Under the pieces are notes generated by a model. The model had not been told where the DNA came from. It searched no databases and saw nothing but the letters and a program-made list of their open reading frames with translations. Of a stretch of DNA of 64,000 bases, positions 56,901 to 64,000 are shown one piece after another. This DNA is from Pseudomonas mohnii (lineage in GTDB: Bacteria > Pseudomonadota > Gammaproteobacteria > Pseudomonadales > Pseudomonadaceae). The stretch is taken from positions 5,006,501 through 5,070,500 of the forward strand of contig NZ_FNRV01000001.1 of NCBI RefSeq assembly GCF_900105115.1, read 5' to 3'. Position 1 is the stretch's first letter. Each line of letters opens with the position of its first letter. The position numbers and the translations under genes are program-made.

Positions 56901-57884
56901 GAAATCGTCGACGCCCAGGGCAAGTTCCTCGGTGAAGGCCGTGATCTGGCCGAGCTCACCGCGCGTTTCGCCGAAGCCAGCCAGGCCGCGTTGGCCGTCC
57001 CGCAATCGGCGAAAAGCCAGCAACCGGTCGAGCCGAAGGTGTTTGCCGCGGTCGCGGAGAAAACCCAGCAGAAGATCGCCGGGCTGTCGATGACGGTTTA
57101 TCCGGCGTTGGTGGAGGAGGCGGGCACGGTCAAGGAAGGGCGTTTCTCGACGCCGGCCGAAGCCGAGTTCCAGCATCGCCGGGCCTTGCAGCGTTTGTTG
57201 ATGCAGCAACTGGCGGAACCGGCGAAGTTCCTGCGCGGCAAATTGCCGGGGCTGACTGAACTGGGGTTGATGTACCGCGACATGGGGCGTGTCGACAGCC
57301 TGGTGGAAGACATCCTGCTGGCCAGTCTCGACAGCTGCATTCTCGAAGGCGAAGACCCGTTGCCCCGTGACGGCGCCGCGCTGGCGTCGCTGGCCGAGCG
57401 CAAGCGTGGGGCCTGGACCGAGCACGCCGAGCGCCTGGCCAGGCTGACCCTGGAAATCCTCAAGCTCTGGCATGGTCTGCAAAAGCGCTTCAAGGGCAAG
57501 ATCGACCTGGCGCAAGCCGTGGCCCTCAACGACATCAAGCAGCAGCTCAGCCATCTGGTGTATCCGGGGTTTGTCCGGGAAACGCCGATGCAATGGCTCA
57601 AGGAGTTGCCGCGATATCTGAAAGCGGTCGAGCAACGTTTCGAGAAAATCGGCGCTCAGGTGCAGCGGGATCGGGTCTGGAGCGGCGAATTGTCCGGCCT
57701 GTGGACGCAATACCAGACCCGCGCGAACAAGCACGCCCAAGAAGGCAAGCGCGATCCGCAACTGGAGCTGTATCGCTGGTGGCTGGAGGAATACCGGGTT
57801 TCGCTGTTCGCCCAGCAATTGGGAACCAAGGTGCCGATTTCCGACAAACGCTTGAGCAAGCAGTGGAGCCAGGTCGAGCCATAG
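53973..57884 (+). CDS. hrpA: ATP-dependent RNA helicase HrpA (DEAH box)
   Basis: 1303 residues (E. coli about 1300). Motif I GETGSGKTTQLPK at about residue 95, motif Ia TQPRRIAARS, motif II VDEAHERSL, motif III TSATID, motif VI QRKGRCGRV. The HA2/OB region follows and the large DUF3418 C-terminal domain fills the last 600 residues. HrpA unwinds RNA and resolves stalled ribosomes in related bacteria. Single gene. Confidence 0.95.
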   Translation: MTDESPSIDKLLKNLDHAMLADRHRLRRQLLELRKKPDEAKLAQWVTRMQASCDQVLARKASLPVIRYDDSLPIAAKRDEIKEALLKHQVLIIAGETGSGKTTQLPKICLEIGRGQHGLIGHTQPRRIAARSVASRVAEELGTPLGALVGYQVRFEDQSDSNTLIKLMTDGILLAETQNDRYLERYDTIIVDEAHERSLNIDFLLGYLKTLLPRRPDLKVIITSATIDLERFSKHFDDAPIVEVSGRTFPVDTWYRPLTLEQDEEGNRVEDDLTVDQAILATLDEIAAFERSERRSPGDVLVFLPGEREIRDAADMLRKAQLKHTEILPLYARLSPAEQQRIFQSHPGRRVVLATNVAETSLTVPGIRYVIDSGTARISRYSYRAKVQRLPIEAISQASANQRKGRCGRVEPGICVRLYSEEDFLGRPEFTDPEILRTNLAAVILQMLHLRLGEVTAFPFIEPPDGKAISDGYNLLQELSAVDRNSQLTPLGRQLARLPVDPRMGRMLLEAAKLGSLQEVLIVASAMSIQDPRERPPERQQAADQAHAQWKDADSDFAGLVNLWRGFEEQRQALTASPLRNWCRKNFLNYLRLREWRDSHRQLSLICRDMQLSLNKEPADYPKLHKAVLVGLLSQIGQKTEDGDYLGARQRRFWIHPSSGIGKKRPQWLMAAELVETTKLYARMVAKIDADWIEPLAGHLIKKNHFEPHWEKKRGQVVAFEQITLFGLIVVGRRPVHYGPVDPVVSRELFIREALVRGEIQSKAKCLTANKQLLEQLDELEAKARRRDILADEETLFAFYDARLPAEIHQTATFDSWYRINSQKNPQLLIMREEDVLAREASEVTAQHYPDTLHIGDLELALSYHFEPNHPRDGVTLRVPAPLLPMLPPERLEWLVPGVIEAKCIALVRNLPKALRKNFVPVPDFIKAALQRMTFAEGSLPQALGRELLRMTGARVSDEAWAEAAQQVESHLRMNLEIVDAQGKFLGEGRDLAELTARFAEASQAALAVPQSAKSQQPVEPKVFAAVAEKTQQKIAGLSMTVYPALVEEAGTVKEGRFSTPAEAEFQHRRALQRLLMQQLAEPAKFLRGKLPGLTELGLMYRDMGRVDSLVEDILLASLDSCILEGEDPLPRDGAALASLAERKRGAWTEHAERLARLTLEILKLWHGLQKRFKGKIDLAQAVALNDIKQQLSHLVYPGFVRETPMQWLKELPRYLKAVEQRFEKIGAQVQRDRVWSGELSGLWTQYQTRANKHAQEGKRDPQLELYRWWLEEYRVSLFAQQLGTKVPISDKRLSKQWSQVEP

Positions 57885-58212
57885 AACCGAATACCTGTGG
57901 GAGCGGGCTTGCCCGCGAAAGCGGCTTGTCAGTGGCGATGATGTTGCCTGTGCCGCCGTCTTCGCGGGCAAGCCCGCTCCCACAGGTCAAGTGTTGTGTC
58001 AGTGGTTCCTGATCCAGCAAAAAGGGGCCAAAACCCAAGGTTTATGGCAAACTTCGCGCCTATAAACGCCGGCCCCGCGGTTTTGAGCCTTTAAGGTTCG
58101 GGCGGTACGGAATAAAGCGATGCCAGGTTTGCTTCCTGTGACTGGAACAATCCCTTTGTGTGTTGGTACGACGGTGCCAATACTTTCTGCCTGAACAGAT
58201 AGAGACACGACC
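57885..58212. other. Intergenic region between hrpA and the ketoacyl synthase gene
   Basis: 328 bp. The first third is a REP pair (57894-57986). The rest contains no gene. The last 60 bp probably hold the promoter of the next gene, but no clear hexamers stand out. Confidence 0.5.
57894..57986. repeat. Perfect inverted REP pair (BIME)
   Basis: The 26-mer at 57894-57919 (starts CCTGTGGGAGCGGGCTTG) is the exact reverse complement of 57961-57986, with a 41-bp spacer. Transcribed, it would form a very stable cruciform-like hairpin after hrpA. Confidence 0.93.
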
Positions 58213-59334
58213 ATGCATAACGTCGTCATCAGCGGCACCGGCCTGTACACACCGGCCAACAGCATCTCCAACGAAGAGCTGGTGCAGTCTTTCAATACCT
58301 ATGTGGCGCAATTCAACGCCGACAACGCTGACGCCATCGCGCGTGGTGAAGTCGAAGCATTGACCGAGTCCAGTGCCGCGTTTATCGAAAAAGCCTCAGG
58401 CATCAAGAGCCGCTTTGTCATGGACAAGGAGGGTATCCTCGATCCACAGCGTATGGCGCCACGCCTGCCGGAGCGCTCGAATGACGAATGGTCGGTGCTG
58501 TGCCAGATGGCCATCGGCGCTGCCGAACAAGCGTTGCAACGTGCCGGTAAAACAGCGGCGGACATCGACGGCGTGATCGTCGCCTGCTCCAACCTGCAGC
58601 GCGCTTACCCGGCGATTGCCATCGAAGTTCAGGAAGCGCTGGGCATCCAGGGCTTCGGTTTCGACATGAACGTGGCGTGTTCTTCCGCCACGTTCGGCAT
58701 CCAGACCGCCGCCAACAGCATTCAGGTGGGCCAGGCCCGGGCGATCCTGATGGTCAACCCGGAAGTCTGCACCGGTCACCTCAATTTCCGCGACCGCGAC
58801 AGTCACTTCATTTTCGGCGATGCCGCGACCGCCGTGATCATCGAACGTGCCGACCTGGCCACGTCTCCCTACCAGTTCGACATTGTCAGCACCAAGCTGC
58901 TGACCAAGTTCTCCAACAACATCCGCAACAACTTCGGCTTCCTCAACCGCGCTGCGGAAGAGGGCATCGGTGCCAGGGACAAACTGTTCGTCCAGGAAGG
59001 CCGCAAGGTATTCCGCGACGTTTGCCCGATGGTGGCCGAACTGGTTGCGGCTCACCTGGAAGAGAACAAGCTGAACGTCAGCGACGTGAAGCGCTTCTGG
59101 CTGCACCAGGCCAACCTGAGCATGAACCACTTGATCGTCAAGAAATTGCTCGGTCGTGATGCGACCGAACAGGAAGCGCCGGTGATTCTCGACACTTACG
59201 CCAACACCAGCTCCGCAGGTTCCGTGATTGCATTCCACAAGAACCAGGACGATCTGCCCGCCGGTTCATTGGCCGTGCTCAGCTCGTTCGGCGCCGGTTA
59301 CTCGATCGGCAGCGTGATTCTGCGCAAGCGCTGA
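58213..59334 (+). CDS. Beta-ketoacyl-ACP synthase III (FabH-like, 373 residues)
   Basis: 373 residues. The thiolase-fold catalytic triad is present: Cys in FDMNVACSSATFG, His in FWLHQANLSMN and Asn in YANTSSAGS. It is about 55 residues longer than housekeeping FabH and matches the second, longer FabH of P. aeruginosa (FabH2) as I recall it. It condenses an acyl-CoA starter with malonyl-ACP; the long form is thought to accept medium-chain acyl-CoA, shunting degraded fatty acids back into synthesis. Single gene. Confidence 0.88.
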   Translation: MHNVVISGTGLYTPANSISNEELVQSFNTYVAQFNADNADAIARGEVEALTESSAAFIEKASGIKSRFVMDKEGILDPQRMAPRLPERSNDEWSVLCQMAIGAAEQALQRAGKTAADIDGVIVACSNLQRAYPAIAIEVQEALGIQGFGFDMNVACSSATFGIQTAANSIQVGQARAILMVNPEVCTGHLNFRDRDSHFIFGDAATAVIIERADLATSPYQFDIVSTKLLTKFSNNIRNNFGFLNRAAEEGIGARDKLFVQEGRKVFRDVCPMVAELVAAHLEENKLNVSDVKRFWLHQANLSMNHLIVKKLLGRDATEQEAPVILDTYANTSSAGSVIAFHKNQDDLPAGSLAVLSSFGAGYSIGSVILRKR

Positions 59335-59354
59335 GTTAGCGGCCCAGCCGAAAA

Positions 59355-59395
59355 CCTGTGGGAGCTAGCCTGGCGGCGATAGCTCCCACTTTTGT
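59355..59395. repeat. REP palindrome between convergent genes
   Basis: GTGGGAGCTA pairs with TAGCTCCCAC around a 15-nt loop, followed by TTTTG; it may also act as a terminator for the ketoacyl synthase gene. Confidence 0.8.
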
Positions 59396-59408
59396 TTCGG
59401 ATAGAACT

Positions 59409-60254
59409 TCAGGTCGCGACGTTCAGGTATTTGCCCACGCTCGCCACCTTGTCGAGCGAATACTGCTTGCTCAGGTTGGCAATCATTTTGTTCAGCGCCT
59501 CGCTGGTGGTCGATTGAGCCGTGGTGCTGTCGCTGGTTTGCTCGCGGCCGGCTTGCAGGACGGCCTTGAGTTCATCGCTGCTGACGCCGCCACTGCTGTC
59601 GCTGTCCAACGCCTTGAGCAAGGCGGCGCTGGTGTCACTGCTGGTCGATGAATGACCGGCCTGTAATGCACTGGTGAGTTCGCTGCCGCTGACGCTGCCA
59701 TCGCTGTCGGCGTCGAGGCTGCTGAACAGTTCATCACTGGACGCTTGCTGTGGCGGCTGTGGAGTCAGGCTGGCAGCCAATTCGTCCTTGCTGACGGTGC
59801 CGTCCTGATTCTTGTCCAGGGCCGAGAAAATCTGGCTGCTGTCGGCGCTGCTGCCCGCGCTGTTCAGGCCGTTGCTCAGTTCGTCGCTACTGATGGTGCC
59901 GTTGCCGTCGGCATCCAGGGCACTGATCACGGCATCGGCCAGTTCTGTGTTCGGCGCCTGATCCGTCGACTTATCCGGTGGTGGTGGAGGGGCCATGGCG
60001 GCCATCTCTTCGCTGCTCAGACTGCCACTGTTGTCGCTGTCCAGATTGGAAAAATTCTTGCTCAGGCTGACCAGCAGGCCGTCATTGCTTTTCTGCGACA
60101 GCGCACTCTTGAGCTCATCCTGACCCACCGAGCCGTCAGTGTTGGTGTCGAGTTTGGCGAGCAGTTCTTTCTGGAACTGTTGCGAACGGGCGTTGCTGGT
60201 GGTGGTACTGCTGGTACCGGTGTAGCTCGTGTAATTGCTGACGCTACCAATCAT
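59409..60254 (-). CDS. Six-EF-hand calcium-binding protein
   Basis: 281 residues from ATG 60254, which has AGGGAG eight bases upstream; the GTG three codons earlier overlaps that site. Six canonical EF-hand loops start at about residues 36, 72, 114, 147, 181 and 217 (for example DTNTDGSVGQDE and DADGNGTISSDE), each with Asp at 1, 3 and 5 or close variants and Glu at 12. The first 30 residues are Ser/Thr-rich without a Sec signal. Linkers are Ser/Pro-rich. Calcium binding is likely; location and partner are unknown. Confidence 0.85.
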   Translation of the reverse strand: MIGSVSNYTSYTGTSSTTTSNARSQQFQKELLAKLDTNTDGSVGQDELKSALSQKSNDGLLVSLSKNFSNLDSDNSGSLSSEEMAAMAPPPPPDKSTDQAPNTELADAVISALDADGNGTISSDELSNGLNSAGSSADSSQIFSALDKNQDGTVSKDELAASLTPQPPQQASSDELFSSLDADSDGSVSGSELTSALQAGHSSTSSDTSAALLKALDSDSSGGVSSDELKAVLQAGREQTSDSTTAQSTTSEALNKMIANLSKQYSLDKVASVGKYLNVAT

Positions 60255-60427
60255 TGGACTCACTCCCTGGAATGGAAAACCGGTGGGTGTACCGGTTTAT
60301 GCAGACTCAAGGGGCAAGTTGTCGTGGGTATGTGGGGTTTGTAGCGGTCAGTACACATGCACAAGCATCAGGCCAACACTGAACTCTGAAGGTGGATCAC
60401 TGAACCCAGTGGGAGCCGCTCGAATCT

Positions 60428-61477
60428 TCAAGTCCGCGGCAGGCGAATGACCGCGGTCAGGCCGCCGCCCGGGGTCTCCTCCAGGCTAAGCTGCCCTCCC
60501 ATCCGTTCCGCGGCCTCGCGGGCGATGGTCATGCCCAGGCCCACGCCGCCGGAATTGCGATTGCGCGAACCTTCCAGGCGAAAGAACGGTTCGAACACCG
60601 CTTCGCGTTTCTCCGCTGCGATTCCCGGCCCATGGTCGATGACCCGGATGATCAACTGTTCACGGTGGTCCTCGAGGCTGATCAGCGCTTGCCCGGCGTA
60701 ACGCAGGGCGTTGTCCATCAGGTTGTTGATGCATGAGCGCAAGGCCATCGGCTGCACCTGCAGCGGCGCGCAATGACCGCTGGCCTGGACGTCGGCGCCC
60801 TGGTCCTGGGCGTTTTCGCTCAGGGACTCAATCAGCGCCTGCACGTCCATCCATTGCGGTGCTTCGCTGGTGCGTTGTTCATGCAGGTAGGTGAGGGTGG
60901 CGTCGAGCATGCTGATCATGTCGTCCAGGTCCTGACGCATCTGGCCTTGCAACTTATCGTCGTCGATCTGTTCCAGTCGCAGCTTGAGCCGTGACAGCGG
61001 GGTGCGCAGGTCGTGGGATACCGCGCCGAGCATGCGCGAGCGCTGTTTCATTTGCTCAATGATGCGCCGCTGCATTTTGTTGAAGGTCTGTGCCGCCTGG
61101 CGCGCTTCCAGGGGGCCGGACTCTTCCAGCGGCGGGCTGTCGAGGTTCTCGCTCAAGCGTTCGGCCGCGTCACTGAGGCGCTGGATGGGGCGGCTCAACA
61201 ATTTGGCGCCATACCAGGCGGCAACGATCAGCGAGATCAACTGAAAGGTCAGCGGCACCAACGGCCCGCCGAACCACGGCCGCGGTGGTCGTTTTTCGAA
61301 ACGCGGGTCTGGTGCCGGACGTTGTCCGCCGAAATCTTCGGAAAAGGCCGGCGGCGGTGGGGGCGGCGGCGGACTGTAGTAGTGAAACCAGGCAAAAGCC
61401 AGCAGGTGCGCCAGGATGATCGCCACCAACAGCACGCCGAACAGGCGGCCGAATAGCGTATCGAAGCGCCCGCGCAT
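60428..61477 (-). CDS. Two-component sensor histidine kinase
   Basis: 349 residues. TM1 about 10-31, then a short periplasmic loop of about 40 residues with an eight-proline run (YYSPPPPPPPPAF), TM2 about 72-92, HAMP, then the His box AVSHDLRTPLSRLK, N box NNLMDNALRY, and G boxes DHGPGIA and GGVGLGMTIA. The small loop is too short for a folded ligand domain. Start overlaps the regulator stop (TGATG), one operon. Confidence 0.92.
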   Translation of the reverse strand: MRGRFDTLFGRLFGVLLVAIILAHLLAFAWFHYYSPPPPPPPPAFSEDFGGQRPAPDPRFEKRPPRPWFGGPLVPLTFQLISLIVAAWYGAKLLSRPIQRLSDAAERLSENLDSPPLEESGPLEARQAAQTFNKMQRRIIEQMKQRSRMLGAVSHDLRTPLSRLKLRLEQIDDDKLQGQMRQDLDDMISMLDATLTYLHEQRTSEAPQWMDVQALIESLSENAQDQGADVQASGHCAPLQVQPMALRSCINNLMDNALRYAGQALISLEDHREQLIIRVIDHGPGIAAEKREAVFEPFFRLEGSRNRNSGGVGLGMTIAREAAERMGGQLSLEETPGGGLTAVIRLPRT

Positions 61478-62235
61478 CAGCCGATGTCTCTGGCGTCGAA
61501 CAGATAACCCTCGCCGCGCACGGTCTTGATCAGTTGCGGCGCTTTGGGATCGTCGCCCAGTTTTTGCCGCAGTCGCGACACCAGCAGGTCAATACTGCGA
61601 TCGAAGGCTTCGATCGAACGGCCGCGAGCGGCGTCCAGCAGCTGTTCACGGCTCAGGACCCGGCGCGGGCGTTCGATGAACACCCACAACAGGCGGAACT
61701 CGGCGTTGGACAGCGGAACGACCAAGCCATCGGCCGCGATCAATTGGCGCAGCACGCTGTTCAAGCGCCAGTTGTCGAAACGGATATTGGCCCGTTGTTC
61801 GGTGCGGTCGTCACGCACCCGGCGCAGGATGGTCTGGATGCGCGCCACCAGTTCCCGGGGTTCGAACGGTTTGGCCATGTAGTCGTCGGCACCCAGTTCC
61901 AGGCCGATGATCCGGTCGGTGGGTTCGCAGCGGGCGGTGAGCATCAGAATCGGGATGTCTGACTCGGCACGTAGCCAGCGGCACAGCGACAGACCGTCTT
62001 CGCCGGGCAGCATCAGGTCGAGCACCACCACATCAAAATGTTCCGCTTGCATCGCCAGGCGCATGGCGGCGCCATCGGTGACGCCGCTGGCATGGATGTT
62101 GAACCGGGCCAGGTAATCGATCATCAGTTCGCGGATCGGGACGTCATCGTCGACGATCAGGGCGCGAATGCTCCAGCGTTTGTCGTCGCCGGGCGCTTTT
62201 TGATCGTCGTTCAAGGGGGCTTGGGTGCTGTGCAT
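61477..62235 (-). CDS. OmpR-family response regulator
   Basis: 252 residues. Receiver domain with the acidic pair VDDDVP, phospho-acceptor Asp in VVLDLMLPGEDG, conserved Thr (LTARCEP) and Lys (AKPFEPREL). The C-terminal winged helix has SNAEFRLLWVFIERPRRVLSR and IDLLVSRLRQKLGDDP. Partner kinase follows with a 1-nt overlap. Regulon unknown; an N-terminal extension of about 20 residues precedes the receiver. Confidence 0.93.
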   Translation of the reverse strand: MHSTQAPLNDDQKAPGDDKRWSIRALIVDDDVPIRELMIDYLARFNIHASGVTDGAAMRLAMQAEHFDVVVLDLMLPGEDGLSLCRWLRAESDIPILMLTARCEPTDRIIGLELGADDYMAKPFEPRELVARIQTILRRVRDDRTEQRANIRFDNWRLNSVLRQLIAADGLVVPLSNAEFRLLWVFIERPRRVLSREQLLDAARGRSIEAFDRSIDLLVSRLRQKLGDDPKAPQLIKTVRGEGYLFDARDIG

Positions 62236-62528
62236 GCGTGCGATTATCTGCCGTGTAGGCTGCCAACCACAAAGATAGGCGGCGAGGTTGTGGCTCCAGC
62301 ATAGGCGTCCGGCCCGGGGGCGGGAAGTGCTGTAAGGACGTGTTGCGGCTGCCGAGGGTAGCGGGCAAGGGTGTTGTGGACGTGTCGTGTATGTACCGGG
62401 CTCGACACAATTGGGCCAGCGGCTAGGATTGCGTGAGCGTTCTCGACGATTTACCGATCATCGGGTCCCGCAGTGGCGCTGCTTCCGCTACAATGCGCGC
62501 CGATTTCGACTTGCCTGAGAGCCCACTC

Positions 62529-63227
62529 ATGTCCGCCTGCCAGACTCCTATCATCGTCGCCCTGGATTTCCCTACCCGTGACGCCGCACTGAAGCTGGCC
62601 GATCAGTTGGACCCGAAACTGTGCCGGGTCAAAGTCGGTAAAGAGCTGTTCACCAGCTGTGCATCGGAAATCGTCGGCACCCTGCGCGACAAGGGTTTCG
62701 ACGTGTTCCTGGACCTCAAGTTCCACGATATTCCCAACACCACCGCCATGGCCGTCAAGGCCGCTGCGGAGATGGGCGTGTGGATGGTCAACGTGCATTG
62801 CTCCGGTGGCCTGCGCATGATGGCGGCCTGCCGTGAAGTGCTGGACAAGCGCAGTGGCCCGCAACCGCTGTTGATCGGCGTGACCGTGCTGACCAGCATG
62901 GAACGTGAGGATCTGGCGGGTATCGGCCTGGATATCGAGCCGCAGGAGCAGGTCCTGCGCCTGGCCGCGCTGGCGGAAAAAGCCGGGATGGACGGTCTGG
63001 TGTGCTCGGCGCTGGAGGCCCAAGCCCTGAAGTCGGCACATCCGTCGTTGAAGCTGGTGACACCGGGCATTCGCCCGGCGGGCAGTTCCCAGGACGATCA
63101 GCGCCGCATCCTGACCCCGCGCCAGGCATTGGATGCCGGTTCCGACTACCTGGTGATCGGCCGTCCGATCAGCCAGGCGGCTGATCCGGCGAAGGCGTTG
63201 GCTTCGGTTGTGGCCGAACTCGCCTAA
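62529..63227 (+). CDS. pyrF: Orotidine 5'-phosphate decarboxylase
   Basis: 232 residues from ATG 62529 (GAGAG upstream). Catalytic signature [22 protein letters not shown]: [12 protein letters not shown] with the Asp-Lys-Asp array, plus early [12 protein letters not shown] and late [14 protein letters not shown] and YLVIGRPI. Last step of UMP synthesis. Single gene. Confidence 0.96.
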   Translation: MSACQTPIIVALDFPTRDAALKLADQLDPKLCRVKVGKELFTSCASEIVGTLRDKGFDVFLDLKFHDIPNTTAMAVKAAAEMGVWMVNVHCSGGLRMMAACREVLDKRSGPQPLLIGVTVLTSMEREDLAGIGLDIEPQEQVLRLAALAEKAGMDGLVCSALEAQALKSAHPSLKLVTPGIRPAGSSQDDQRRILTPRQALDAGSDYLVIGRPISQAADPAKALASVVAELA

Positions 63228-63240
63228 TACCGCTGAAGCT

Positions 63241-63266
63241 GTGGGAGCGAGCAAGCTCGCTCCCAC
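63241..63266. repeat. Perfect REP palindrome between convergent genes
   Basis: GTGGGAGCGAG pairs with CTCGCTCCCAC around CAAG, followed by a GTTGTTTT tail; located between pyrF and the oxidoreductase, so probably also a terminator. Confidence 0.9.
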
Positions 63267-63296
63267 CGTTGTTTTGAGCTCATTTCAAGCGCTGGG

Positions 63297-64000
63297 TTAA
63301 ACCTTCAGCACCAATTTCCCGAAATTCTCCCCGCTGAACAACTTCATCAGCGTCTCCGGGAACGTTTCCAGTCCTTCGACGATGTCTTCCTTGCTCTTGA
63401 GCTGCCCCTTGGCCATCCAGCCGGCCATTTCCTGTCCGGCGGCGGCGAACTGTGCGGCGTAGTCCATCACCACAAAGCCTTCCATGCGCGCGCGATTGAC
63501 CAGCAGCGACAGGTAGTTCGCCGGGCCTTTGACCGCTTCCTTGTTGTTGTACTGGCTGATGGCGCCGCAGATCACCACCCGCGCCTTCAGGTTCAAGCGG
63601 CTCAGCACCGCGTCGAGAATGTCGCCACCGACGTTATCGAAATACACGTCGACGCCTTTCGGGCATTCGCGTTTGAGCCCGGCGATGACGTCTTCGTTCT
63701 TGTAGTCGATAGCGCCGTCGAATCCCAGTTCATCGATCAGGAACTGGCATTTATCCGCACCGCCGGCGATGCCGACCACCCGGCAACCTTTGATCTTGGC
63801 GATTTGCCCGGCAATGCTGCCCACCGCGCCAGCCGCGCCTGACAACACCACGGTGTCACCGGCCTTCGGGGCGCCGACGTCGAGCAGGGCGAAGTAAGCG
63901 GTCATGCCGGTCATGCCCAGGGCGGACAGGTAACGCGGCAGCGGTGCCAGTTTCGGATCGACCTTGTAGAAACCGCGCGGTTCGCCGAGGAAGTAATCCT
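63297..64000 (-). CDS. CurA-type NADP-dependent zinc-free MDR oxidoreductase (5' end outside window)
   Basis: 234 codons are visible; the frame is open to the window end, so the ATGs near 63914 are internal (they fall in the LGMTGMTAY motif). MDR Rossmann loop: VLSGAAGAVGSIAGQIAK; VYFDNVGGDILDAVL and CGAISQYNN follow. These are the marks of the CurA/leukotriene B4 dehydrogenase-like NADP-dependent branch, which reduces alpha,beta-unsaturated ketones. No zinc-ligand cysteines in view. Confidence 0.9.
   Translation of the reverse strand, partial: DYFLGEPRGFYKVDPKLAPLPRYLSALGMTGMTAYFALLDVGAPKAGDTVVLSGAAGAVGSIAGQIAKIKGCRVVGIAGGADKCQFLIDELGFDGAIDYKNEDVIAGLKRECPKGVDVYFDNVGGDILDAVLSRLNLKARVVICGAISQYNNKEAVKGPANYLSLLVNRARMEGFVVMDYAAQFAAAGQEMAGWMAKGQLKSKEDIVEGLETFPETLMKLFSGENFGKLVLKV

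Noticed and set aside
54975-57983. 1002-codon antisense ORF over hrpA
   Set aside because: Mirror of GC-rich codons; no family motif, Gln/Arg/His-rich, and hrpA on the other strand has every helicase motif.
1-64000. tRNA, rRNA, CRISPR array, insertion sequence or prophage
   Set aside because: None was recognised by eye on either strand; small RNAs cannot be excluded without a covariance search.

Overview
The window is a chromosomal segment of a fluorescent-group Pseudomonas. The evidence is GC-rich codon use, at least thirteen loci of Pseudomonas REP palindromes of the GTGGGAGC...GCTCCCAC type between genes, and typical Pseudomonas genes and gene orders: rnd-ycgL-hydroxyacid dehydrogenase, ptrB, yafJ, aceK, hrpA, lpxO, a FabH-like 373-residue synthase, and pyrF. 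No rRNA, tRNA, CRISPR array, insertion sequence or prophage was seen.

Layout. Bases 1-3915 hold the 3' part of a large secreted repeat protein with a DUF4214 domain, 16 near-identical 147-bp repeats and one RTX calcium-binding block. Bases 4253-7011 are a translationally coupled pair, a PotD-like periplasmic binding protein and a membrane diguanylate cyclase, laid out like the NspS/MbaA polyamine-sensing pair of Vibrio. Bases 7256-12139 hold a DUF1508 protein, two LysR regulators around a CHMI-type tautomerase, and an EamA/MFS transporter pair. Bases 12531-14899 hold a lipid A phosphoethanolamine transferase, with a near-consensus ColR box upstream, and a methyltransferase. Bases 15023-28636 are mostly Pseudomonas core genes plus several unknowns. 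Bases 28684-33488 are a LysR/MFS/pxpABC 5-oxoproline module. Bases 33532-39108 hold a MoxR/VWA pair, a DUF748 protein, cysK and lpxO. An unlisted 54-residue ORF with its own promoter-like sequence and an early hairpin lies at 39314-39478.

The main accessory island is 40673-48937. It is an orphan type VI secretion cassette (vgrG, DUF4123 adaptor, 1095-residue VasX-like membrane effector, DUF6708-type immunity gene). Its 3' end has been duplicated, leaving a frameshifted effector tail and a second, mosaic-diverged immunity gene. Genes in the cassette overlap by ATGA junctions.

Bases 49045-64000 hold an EamA transporter, a chemoreceptor, aceK, hrpA, the FabH-like synthase, a six-EF-hand protein, a two-component system, pyrF and the 3' part of a CurA-type oxidoreductase.

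Functional themes are envelope and surface biology (repeat protein, c-di-GMP sensing, EptA and LpxO lipid A modification), contact-dependent competition (type VI cassette) and nutrient-linked regulation (5-oxoproline, glyoxylate bypass). All functional calls come from reading the sequence; no database search was run.
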